Below are positions 25,532 through 36,261 of a stretch of 64,000 nucleotides of DNA, one piece after another (the stretch's first letter is position 1; every line of letters starts with the position of its first letter). The stretch is from Macquaria australasica. Lineage: Eukaryota; Chordata; Actinopteri; Centrarchiformes; Percichthyidae. The notes beneath the pieces are model-generated. The model worked only from the letters and a program-made list of their open reading frames with translations. It did no database searches and was not told the DNA's origin. The stretch covers positions 186,001 through 250,000 of the forward strand of contig SEMN01000045.1 of the NCBI GenBank assembly GCA_005408345.1. Reading direction: 5' to 3'. A program made the translations under genes and the position numbers.

Positions 25532-28500
25532 GCGCATGCACTCATTTGACTTCCCCACTCAGAATATTTTCACAGTAAAAGGCTTGTTTGTTCTGCTGCT
25601 CTCTGAAAGTAAAGCAGGCGTGTTCGGTGAGGGAAGGTGAATAAAACACAGACGTCCCTTAATTACCAGGTAGAGATGGTGAGAATAAACAGTGCAGTGA
25701 GCAGATGTACAGTATGGTCACTCAATCATATTAAAGCTATAATGTAGCAACTGTTGTTGTAAAACTTTTTTTCATTTTTTAGCAGATGCAAGTGCTTTAA
25801 AAAATGTCTCTCGTGTAGAAATTATGAAAAAGGGATGAAAAATTAAGAGCAAGGCAGCTCCAAGTCCACTCCCGGCTGATTTTGCTTAGACTGGCACCTA
25901 CACAGTGATGCCTCTGTTTGGCTTTAGAGGCCTTGCAGGGCTGCAGGAAGGGGGGGGGGGCTGACCTCTTTACACTCTCCACTCCTCACATCCTGCAAAT
26001 ACACCAAAAGGATGGAAACTCATACGGCACGTGAAAGCTTGCAGGTCTCATATACACAGACGCATAAAAAACGTGGTCACAGTGTGAGCAGCATGTGTAT
26101 CAGTGATGCTTCATGTGTTTGTAGAAATGTGCCGATATCCTCTCGGTATGACCAGCGGGCAGATTCAGGACGAGGACATCTCTGCCTCCAGTCAGTGGTC
26201 TGAGTCAACTGCTGCGAGATTTGGCAGGCATGTTTGATGATACCTTTCTTTTCTTATATCTCAATTTAATTTCACTTGCTTATGGGCAACATACTTGAAA
26301 CCTGTCATTAGTACAGTAAGTCATTAGACTACATGCAGGGTGTTTACTCAATTTTAGTTCTAATATAAGCAATGTATTATAGTCTCCTTCTTAAATGATC
26401 ATCTGTGATGTTCTTTTTAAGTCAAACTCCTCTTTTCAACCCTGGTGGCCGTTGCTGTTCGTGCCAAATTCTTCTTCTATTTTTTTCCAAACACTGCTTT
26501 GGTTAAAAAAAAAAAACTGCCTCAGACTTGTTGCAGAATATATGAGGTCCATTTAGCAGCTGTTCTGGAGCTTTTGGTCATATCACGTGATCTTCATTAG
26601 CAGATGTTTGAGTTTGCTCAGTTGCCATCAAACTTGAACATCTACAATCCCATGACAACCGAGCAAACTCTGTGATTTGAGCAAAAGCTCAGGAACGGCT
26701 ACTAAATGGACCTTGCGGCCAGCTTTGGTCAGCTGCTGTTTCTGAGGTCAAGGATGAACTTTGAAGCTCAGCATATGTGAAAGTTTCATGAACTGGCTAC
26801 ACGTTGAATAATTATAGTGCTGTTTTATAATATGTCTAGTGGCAATATAGAGCAGTCGAAGATCTTCTCATGCAAATATGAATTAATGAACATAGAAAAG
26901 ATCATGCATACTAGATAAATTAACTAACTTTCAATTTTCCCCTCCTCATTAATTCTTCCTCCTCTGTTCGTATCTGTTTGCAACATTGCTTTCCCCCTTT
27001 TTATCTGTCTTATCTTCCTCTTAATTTCCATGCTCCTCTCCTCTTTACCTGAACTCTTTGTCCTTCCCATCTTTCACTGTCTCCTCTCTTATTTCTCCCT
27101 CCTCTTCAGACTTGACTTGGACAACGGAGACGGCGATGGGGCCTGGTGTCCTGACATCATGTCAGAGCCCGACGGCCTCAAAGAGTACCTCCAGGTGGAC
27201 CTGCGTTCACTGCACTTCATCACACTGGTGGGCACCCAAGGTCGCCACGCCGACGGGATGGGGAATGAGTTTGCTCAGCGATACAGGATCAAGTACAGCC
27301 GCGACGGCAGCAACTGGGTGGGCTGGCACGATAGGAAGGGAAGGCAGGTGAGCATGTCTAGATATAACTGCGTATGATGGTATCTCATTCCAGACTCGCA
27401 TGTATGATTCAATTTAGGTCTACACATCTTAAGTGGATCAGGTGCAGGTGTAGCAAAAACTACCATGACAGGTGGGCCTTAGAGACTGGGTTGACTTTGT
27501 ATATCACAGTATTGTATATTACAGTTTTCAAACAGTTAGCTACTTTGAATCTGTGTATGTAAATTAGATAAAGGGACCACTGATCATTGGCTCATCTTAT
27601 GTCTTAACAAAACCCAGACAAATTATAGCAGTTTAACTTTCATCATTATGACTTTACACAATGTGTCAAAATAATTGTAACAAAGTGAAAAGCAGTGGTG
27701 GAATGTAACTAAGTACATTTACTCAAGTATTGTACTTTATTCTTTTGAGGTACTTTAATTGAGTATTTCCATTTTCTGCAACTTTATATTTCTACTCCAC
27801 TACATTTCAGAGGGAAATATTGTACTATTTACTCCACTACATTTATTTACCCGCTTTACTGACCAGTTACTTTACAGACAAAAGATTTTACATATAAGAC
27901 ACATGATGAGCTTGTAAATTTGATACAAAGTTATAGATTAAACAAAAAAATTAGCCCCAGCTCAACCAGCTATAACAGTAAAATACTACTTACAATACAA
28001 AACCAAAACAAAAGCAAGACAAATTAATATATAGGCTAACAGTATAACACTCTGAAATATGACTTTAAGCACATTTTGCTATTAATTCTTGTGTTCTTTT
28101 ACTCAACAGTAACATTTTCAGTGCAGGACTTTTACTTGTAATGAAGTATTTTTATATCACATTATTGCTACTTTTATGAAAATAGAGGATCTGATCTGAA
28201 TACTTCCTCCACCACTGGTGAGAGATGGCAAGAAGGGGGAACAAAAGATAACATCTTTGCAGCAGATAGTAGCAAGCTCCACGGGAAATGTGGTCAATTA
28301 AGAAACAGCAGAACTAGCAGCAGCGCTGGCATGAGATAAAGGCTACCAATTTATTTCCAGATTTGTCGAGGTTTCCCAATTTCATTATGATTTGGCGATC
28401 AAATATAAGCTGCTAACATGCTACACATAGCAATTTTTGTGTTTCAACAAGCCCCAATTCCCTGCAGCAAATTTTTTGTCCAAGGAATCAAAGCTTTAAC

Positions 28501-31500
28501 ACCATATACAGTATGTTCACGTGGTTTGATTTTTTATCCCCTGACTTCACTCAGTCAGTCTTATTCATGTCATCTGCGTCTCCTCTGCCAGGTCATTGAG
28601 GGCAACAGGAATGCGTATGATGTGGTGCTGAAGGATCTGGAGCCTCCCATCATAGCTCGTTTTGTCCGCTTTATGCCCGTGACGGACCACTCCATGATCG
28701 TGTGCATGAGAGTGGAGCTCTACGGCTGTGAATGGCTGGGTTAGTCGTGACATTCCATTACACAGAGTGCAACATCTAGTTTATCTTTTTTTTTTTTAAA
28801 TAATTACATTTTTTGTAACTTACTAGTTTCATTATGACTTTTGACATGCTGAAACCTTTGCTCACTGTCATAATATCCTATAAGCATGCAGAGAGTAAAT
28901 CAGTCCCAATCTTTGACCTTTGACCTGCCCCCTGTAGATGGCCTGATGTCTTATAGCATTCCAGATGGGCACCAAATGATCTACAGAGGCCTGGATGTCT
29001 ACTTTAATGACTCTGTGTATGATGGAGCATCAGCTGAAAGGTCTGCATTTTACAGCTACTTCTAGAAAGAAAGATGTAGGCCATAATTAGGGTTTATTTT
29101 CCATCATCATTATCATTTTGCTTACCTCCCTTGAGTGCAGCAGTTTCCTTCAAAACTGATTGAGGATGTGATTTTTTTTCTTCGAGCTGAAATGTAGCAA
29201 TCATGAATTTAAAAACCTCTGCGCTCCTCAATGGATAACGTTTTAAACGCTTGTGTTTTCTATCTTCTTCCATCCATCCCCCCATCAGACTGACAAAGGG
29301 CCTCGGCCAGCTGACAGACGGCACCTGGGGTCTGGATGATTTCCTGCATAGCCACATATACAGCATGTGGCCAGGGTACGACTACGTGGGCTGGAGCAAC
29401 AAGAGCTTCCCCAAAGGTTACGTGGAGATTATCTTTGAGTTTGACCACGTGCGAAACTTCACTTCCATGAAGGTAAGGAGTCGGTGCAGAGGAGAACTTT
29501 GTGAAAAAAAGTGGAATATTTTTAAAAGTGCTGAGCCGACAGTACGCTGAACTGTGCACCCGGCCAAGCACCTGTCTTCTATAGCTGCTGCAAATTTTAT
29601 TGAGACATAAAACTTGTAAAATGATGCAAAATAGCATCGCAGTGTGAAAATGACATTTTCAGTATAATTAGCCTATTTGTCATGGGTAAGTGCTGTGGCC
29701 AGAAATGGAAGATAATGTTTTTCAGCCATGGCACAGCAAGACGGATTAGTCATCACTACACCTGCTCTTGCATCATCGCCCCCCTTCAATTCTGACTGTT
29801 TTGAACACTTTTGCACCCGTTTAGTCATCGTGGTCATAGGCAGAGAAAGAAATGCATATTCCTTGTAGACATTAACAGGATATTTGCAAGATAAATCTAG
29901 TACTTCAATTATTCTTGCTTTTAGTTACATGTCCCGCCTCCACCTCCACAGGTTCACTGTAACAACATGTTCAGCCGAGGGGTGAGGATGTTCCGACAGG
30001 CCAGCTGTTACTTCAAGTCAGGATCAGACTGGGAGGCTGACCCGGTGACCTTCAGGCCCACTGTGGACCGCGTGAGCCAAAGCGCCCGGTTTGTCCCCGT
30101 GTCCCTCGGGGACCGCACAGCCAGCGCCATCAAATGCCGTTTCCACTTCAGTGACCTTTGGATGCTGTTCAGTGAGGTGGCCTTCCAGTCAGGTAAAATG
30201 GGATCAGGTGTGGGTGTCACCTTCCAGTCAGTGCCTCGTTTCGAAACTTTGATTTGATAATGTATACAATTTGAAGGGGGCTTTTAGTCTCCCACACAAT
30301 GTAAATGTTAACTCTACTACCAGCTACCATAACTACCGCCTGTCTCTTTCTTTCTCTCACAGGCTCAGCAGTGTACAATACATCTCTGACTCCTCGCAAA
30401 CACGGACACCCCACAAACACACTACCAGGTCAGCGGCTAAACCCTTTATCATTTTTTTTTTCTTTAAGCAGCGGTTGTAATTTTAGTGAAGTGACAGTTG
30501 GCAAGAGGGAGTGCCGGCTGGTTTGATGTATGGCTGCTGGAAACTGATGTGGGGGAAAACAAAACACAGGTCGAGTGTCATCTTCAGTCAACCACAAATA
30601 TAATCAAAAAACTGTATATTTAGAAGAACATTCATGTATTATTTTTCTTAATTAAGCTTGACTTGGTGTCATACATCTTACCATGATGCATAGTGATTGA
30701 TTTCAGTCTAAAAGCACAGCTTAAAAGGGGGTTTAACTAAAATGTTTTCTGGTTAAATAGTGCCCCCTGCTGATAGCATCAGAAATAGCTGATCATTGAA
30801 ATAAATGTCAGGCTTCTTACTGTAGTTGTAATGAAACATGAAGGGGATTGTGCAATAAGCATACAAACTGTGATGGATTAAATAAACTCCCAACTCTCAT
30901 CTGGTTGGTTAGGAGATGATCCTACTCATAAAGTGGATGACAGCAACACCAGGATCCTGATTGGCTGCTTGGTGGCTATCATTGCCATCCTATTGGCTAT
31001 CATTGTCATCATCCTGTGGAGGCAGGTCTGGCAAAAGATGCTTGAGAAGGTGAGAAGAGAGGTTTTGTTTTGTTTTTTGTCTCAATACTAGTTGTTGATA
31101 ACGACTTAAAAGACCATATTCTTGTCTGATCATCTGTGGTTCAGTATCAGTTACTAGCAAAGATGGTGGACCGCATGCAAATCCCACCCCAGCTGGATAC
31201 AGGTGCAGGACAAAAAACAGCGTACAAAGGAAAAAGGAGAGGTTGTCCCCACACACTGAAATTTGCAAGCACCCAAAGCCCATACAAGACATATGTGATG
31301 CATACAATGTAGAGATTATTCACGAAGGTGAGAAATGCCATCAGCCGCCTAAGTTTGCAAAAGTCTCCTAGGGGTGGTGATGTGGAGAAAAACATTCTCC
31401 AACATGAAACATTTTGGATTCATGCATTAATCCCTGTGTGATTTAAATGAGGGATTCAACATAAAACCCCATAGGATATTATGTGTTTTTTTTGTGAATT

Positions 31501-33952
31501 GTTTGGATATAATGGGTGTTAATTTTTATCATGTGATCTCATAATTGTAGGTGCAGCTGTCATTTTATTTGTGTATATGTAGCCTGCTCTATGTTCACCT
31601 CATAGGTCGAAACGTTGCATGAAAAAAAAAAAAACATTTTGGAGGAGTTTGCAAATTTCAGTGTGAGGACAACCTCTCCTTTTCCTCCGTCACAATCACT
31701 GCTGATATCCAAGTATGTTTTCTCTGTCATCCGACACTGATTATCTGACATAAACTCAATAACAGACCTCAACTGTCACACACTTACTAATAGGCATCTC
31801 GTCGCATGCTGGACGATGAACTCACAGCTCGTCTTGCGGTTCAGACCCAGGCCTTCTCCTCCCACCACTCCTCTCTGTCCAGCGAGAGTGGCTCCACCTC
31901 CAACTCCACCTATGAGAGAATCTTCCCCCTCTGCGCCGACTACCAGGAGCCTTCACGCCTTATCCGGAAACTACCTGAGTTTGCACAGTCCACCGAACAC
32001 CTCGGTAAGATGGTGAAAGCACAAGGCAGTAAACACTGTGGAGGCTGGCTAGAGCTACAGCTGTAGTAGTGTGTGCATTTGTGTGTTCCACATCAGGACT
32101 GAGCACCTCCTGTAGAGCCCTTGCAACCAGCGGTTCAGACGGTGCCCCCCACTATGCGGAGGCAGACATCGTCAGCCTCCAGGAGTCTTCAGACAGCAGC
32201 ACCTACTCCATCACAGCTGTCAACATGAATCTCTTTGCTGGCACCGATTCGTCCATGAGAGAGTTCCCCAGACACAAGCTCACCTTCAAGGAGAAACTGG
32301 GAGAGGGCCAGTTTGGAGAAGTATATCCATTTTTGTAGCTCTTATGTTTGTTGGCACTGATTTGGTATTTTAGAAATATATTAGATTCATTGGGCTGCTC
32401 TCTCACCGCCAGCGTTATTATGTTGATGTATCTTCATAGCTCGCATTTTGAAAATTGAATGATAGATATTGCTGTGTGGTAAAAGCATGAGTGTGAAATG
32501 CAGTGGCTATACGGTACATGCTGAACAAATAGGCAACACTTAGTGGTATTAAACAGAGCTAAACAGATGGTTTCAAGTGGTGCCAAGTGGATGATGAGCT
32601 GACAAAGTGCTTTTTGAAAAAGGTGCACTTGTGTGAGGCCGAGGGCATGCAGGACTTTTTGGATAAGGATTTGTCTATAGAGGGAAACAATGAGTCACCT
32701 CTGCTGGTTGCTGTGAAAACACTGCGGGAAGATGCCAACAAGAATGCAAGGTGATAGCAAAATACATTAGTCTCCAGCTGGTTGTTATTATTCATTCAGT
32801 CGTCGATCAAGCTTTAAATTACAACCGTGTGTCCTGCTGTGCTGCAGGAACGACTTCCTGAAGGAGATCCGAATCATGTCCCGTCTGAGGGACCCCAACA
32901 TTGTCCGTCTCCTGGCGGTGTGTGTGGACACAGACCCGCTGTGTATGATCACTGAGTACATGGAAAATGGAGACCTGAACCAGTTCCTCTGCAATCTCAG
33001 ACTAAAAGAGGCTGCTGATGAAGACAAGACAGAACAGGAGGAAAAAGAGGGGAAGAGTATGGTCAGGTAGGCTCGCATTACACATGACATTAAATTGGAA
33101 AGATTATCTAGGATTTAATATATAGAGCCAATTAAACAACTATACTGTACTTCTGACTTCTCTTTCTTTGTGGTCTCTTTAGCTACAGTAAACTGATTGG
33201 CATGGCAGTGCAGATTGCATCCGGTATGAAGTACTTGTCCTCCCTCAACTTTGTCCACCGTGATCTGGCGACCCGCAACTGCCTGGTGGGTAAGAACTAC
33301 ACCATAAAGATCGCTGATTTCGGCATGAGTCGGAACCTGTACAGAGGGGACTACTACAGGATCCAGGGCCGGGCTGTCCTGCCCATTCGCTGGATGTCCT
33401 GGGAGAGCATCCTACTGGTGAGTGCTGTGCGGAGCTGGGGGCGTGTGTGACATGTGATCTGTCGAGGAGAAAACACAAGTAACCCGTTTAGTCCAGCTGT
33501 GTTTTTAAGTCTGGTATTTGGATTTAAGTTGTCTGTTCTCTCAGGGTAAGTTCACCATGGCCAGTGACGTGTGGGCATACGGTGTGACTCTGTGGGAGAT
33601 TCTGACTCTGTGTAAGGAGCAGCCCTACTCCCAGCTCTCTGACGAGCAGGTCATCGAAAACACAGGCGAGTTCTTCAGGGACCAGGGCAAGCAGGTGAGC
33701 ATCATGCAGGTTTAGGCTACTAATCCTACAGAGCACAATCTAGTTTATGGTCTCAGTTATGGTCAGTCACAGTTTATTTGTGGTAATCATACAAAGTGTC
33801 CCATATTTTCCCTGCAGGTGTACCTGCCAAAGCCTCCCTGTTGTCCTGATGGAGTCTACAGCGATCTCATGCTGAGCTGCTGGAGGAGGAACGCCAAGCA
33901 GAGGCCGAGCTTTCAGGAGATACACACCCAGTTGATGGAGAGCCTGGCGTAG
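24840..33952 (+). CDS. ddr2: discoidin domain receptor tyrosine kinase 2, 16 coding exons
   Basis: Coding exons: 24840-24924, 26125-26227, 27110-27347, 28592-28739, 28938-29040, 29289-29472, 29952-30192, 30363-30428, 30913-31049, 31794-32004, 32097-32320, 32623-32750, 32848-33066, 33183-33417, 33545-33694 and 33818-33952; 868 residues (human 855). A signal peptide (VFLILLAAHVRSQ) precedes the collagen-binding discoidin domain (CRYPLGM, SSQWSES, LVGTQGRHADG, ELYGCEW) and the discoidin-like domain (WPGYDYVGW, SAIKCRFHFSD). One membrane helix lies near residues 404-425. The juxtamembrane region keeps SNSTYERIFPL and DYQEPSRLIRKLPEF. The kinase has the Gly loop GEGQFGEV, Lys612 in VAVK, HRD at 721-723, DFG at 741-743 and activation-loop tyrosines LYRGDYY. 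As a type I receptor it should bind fibrillar collagen and signal slowly. The kinase insert is unusually acidic (KEAADEDKTEQEEKEGKS). The exon 2 donor is GC, and the exon 12 acceptor has a poor pyrimidine tract. Confidence 0.97.
25253..25355. repeat. compound (TG)n(GA)n(TG)n microsatellite
   Basis: About 36 TG units (25253-25324) run into about 10 GA/AG units (25325-25344) and a further short TG run. It lies in ddr2 intron 1, opposite the complementary compound repeat at 25479-25532. Confidence 0.95.
25479..25532. repeat. compound (CA)n(CT)n(CA)n microsatellite
   Basis: CA (25479-25495), CT (25495-25525) and CA (25525-25532) units form, in order, the reverse complement of the compound repeat at 25253-25355. 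The two could fold into a long hairpin in the transcript. Confidence 0.95.
26545..26713. mobile_element. palindromic MITE-like hairpin in ddr2 intron 2
   Basis: The ends are perfect 12-base inverted repeats (aggtccatttag...ctaaatggacct). The arms remain complementary through ggagcttttg/caaaagctc, gagtttgctc/gagcaaactc and catcaaacttgaacatctac. The element of about 169 bp is almost entirely palindromic. This is typical of a foldback or miniature inverted-repeat transposon. Confidence 0.65.
27693..28217. mobile_element. hAT-like MITE family E (CAGTGGTGGAA ends), copy 1
   Basis: The element starts cagtggtggaatgtaactaag and ends tacttcctccaccactg, giving terminal inverted repeats of about 14 bases. 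The interior has tactcaagtattgtactt and ctccactacattt. It matches the copy at 40394-40920. It lies in ddr2 intron 3. The 8-base flanks (gtgaaaag and gtgagaga) are only weakly alike. This class is very common in teleost genomes. Confidence 0.8.
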
Positions 33953-34610
33953 CAGATGCAACAGATCATTTCTTTCTGCCACGCACTGTCACATTTGCTC
34001 CCTTCAGTCTGGATTTATTTGGAATTGATTATGGAGTCAGAAACAACCCACCAAATGTTTTCCATTAGTTTTTTTTTCTTGCTTGCCACAACGGTGCTGT
34101 AAATAATAAGATATGAGGAGAGGGTATACACTTGAACAGAGCCATATATTGTAGATATCATGCAAAGTAGCACTATTCACGCGGTGTATTCACACCTCCG
34201 TGTATTTATTAATTTCTTTTTATTTCCTATGCCGTGTCTATTTATAGAGTACTCCATGGTAAGCCTAGGTTTTGAAACACAATTGTGAATATTTTTTTAA
34301 TTCCTTTTCCATACATACATCTAATTCTGTTGCACATTTGTTAGAGAATGTCAGTACAGTTTTGTGACCATTTATGAATGTTTTTATTATTGCTTTTGAA
34401 TTATAAGATGAATCAGTCACATGATAATGAGTGTTGTCTGGGTGAGACAGGTGTTTTGTTTTTTTACTCTGCTGCAGTTCACAGACATGTTTTATAAACG
34501 TGTATGTCCTTTTGCAGAAATAAATTTAAACTTTATATTGTTGAAGAGATACATTTTTATTAGCTGTCAACCCAAAGATCCCTGTAAATAAAGAAAAATG
34601 AATATCCACT
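33953..34610 (+). other. ddr2: 3'UTR and poly(A) signals of ddr2
   Basis: The AT-rich sequence after the ddr2 stop contains AATAAA at 34519-34524 and again at 34587-34592. Either could direct cleavage shortly afterwards. The hsd17b7 start codon lies only about 340 bases beyond, so the intergenic spacer is short. Confidence 0.7.
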
Positions 34611-34749
34611 ACTGTTTGTCGCACTTTCCCTTATTTTCTTCACGGAGATCAGTTGTAAGACACAAACAGCAGGAATTTCCTAAACGACACTTTCAATCGT
34701 TGCGCTGTTTTATCGTTTGGGGCCTCTTCGCTCTCCGTAGTGGAAGCTG

Positions 34750-34810
34750 ATTGGCCAGCCGTTTGCTGACATCCAATCACACCACGTCTCTGCTCGTACA
34801 TATAGGCTGA
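34750..34810 (+). promoter_or_regulatory. hsd17b7: hsd17b7 promoter with two CCAAT boxes and SRE-like site
   Basis: ATTGG (inverted CCAAT) lies at 34750-34754 and CCAAT at 34773-34777. Overlapping the second is ATCACACCAC (34776-34785), one base from the sterol-response element ATCACCCCAC. A TATA-like acatata follows at about 34798. The cluster is about 120-180 bp upstream of the hsd17b7 start codon. Paired NF-Y and SREBP sites are the known arrangement in cholesterol-synthesis promoters. Use of these sites here is inferred. Confidence 0.55.
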
Positions 34811-34931
34811 CGTTGTCTGCCCGGAATCGGACGATGGGCTGTACGTTCACAGTTGAGGGGAAATAAAAGCTGGTTTGAGACTTTGTTCTGGTCCCGTTTT
34901 CACCTACCGCCGCTGCTCACTCCGGACCGAC

Positions 34932-36187
34932 ATGGAGAAAGTTGTCGTTGTAACCGGCGCGAACAGGTGGGTCATTTTTAAGCTGCATTTTAAGGACGAA
35001 TAGACGCACTCGGTTTGTCACGTTGTTTCAAAGTGACGCCTCTCACTAACTGTAGCTGATAATAAACCCTGAAAATGTGTCCACTTGGCGGCAGAAACAC
35101 CGTGGCTTCACTGAAGGAGACCGTCCCTCCTGTTGAGAGATTAACTGCTTCTCTGATAAGCCGACTGTAATGCTTCGAGCTGTAGTTAACTATGTTTACC
35201 AGTTGAATTTCTTAATCCGTTATGTTTTTGTATGTGCCTCAGACATATACACAAACTGGGCAGGCCGATATATCAGCCGATAGCTTCTGGCTAATATATC
35301 GGTACTGGTGTATTTCAGTTTTATAAGATTTTATAAGAAACAAGAACTTACAGTACAGAAATCTCAAAAATATGTTGGTGTAGATGAGCTTTTGGTTTTA
35401 TTTTATGTATATTGTCACTTGCATGTCATTACACGTTTGTCCACCAGAGAGCGCTGACGAGTTTATTTATCAACTGTGAAATGTCTCGCTCAGTAGGCTA
35501 CATAGCTTGTTCACAGTGATTTAAAAAAAAATCTCAGTTAATCAATTTATTGAAAAAATAAATAAAAGGATTCATGAAACTCTCAAATATCAATATGGGT
35601 ATCAATACAACAGCCAACAACTCGGTGCAGTGACTTCTTGGAGATGCTGCACAGAGATGGGTAAACTTGTTTGTCATGAAATAGCTACAGCATGTATTAA
35701 GCAAGCATGTTCACCAGTGAGCTTCAGAGGTGTGTATATGTTTTTGGTACTTTGGAGAGAGCCATGCTAAGCTAGGCTGACGTTACTGGCCTGCAGGCTC
35801 CAGCTATTCCAAGTATTCCTTTATGTCAGTGTTGTGTAGTTTAGATCAAATAGAGTTCTTTTGCTGAAAGAATAGTTTTTTTTTCAGAAAGTAACCTACA
35901 AAGTCTTTCAGTTTTCCTTTTTTATTGCAAATGTTTTGGGGTTTTTTTTAACATAAGTGCGCTTGAGTCTGACTGAGAGAAACACAGTAATTGTATGTTT
36001 GGCATGAAGAAAAATGAAGTCTTCCCTACTTACAGCAGGGAATATAAACACAACTTAGGACACAAAGGAAGATTACAATCAACAGTAAGACAAAACAGAC
36101 AAAACTATCTTACAAAACTCTAACAAGACATTCTTATGATACAGCGTCATCCTGTCCAGAGATAGATAGATAGATAGATATATAGAT

Positions 36188-36261
<74 letters not shown>

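Noticed and set aside
25201..25545. Open frames encoding Cys-Val and Arg-Glu repeats
   Set aside because: They are translations of the (TG)n/(GA)n microsatellites.
32311..32330. Possible U12-type intron at ddr2 exon 11 (donor gtatatccat)
   Set aside because: The U12 donor is GTATCCTT/ATATCCTT; the match is partial and a U2-type branch (gagctgac) lies before the acceptor.
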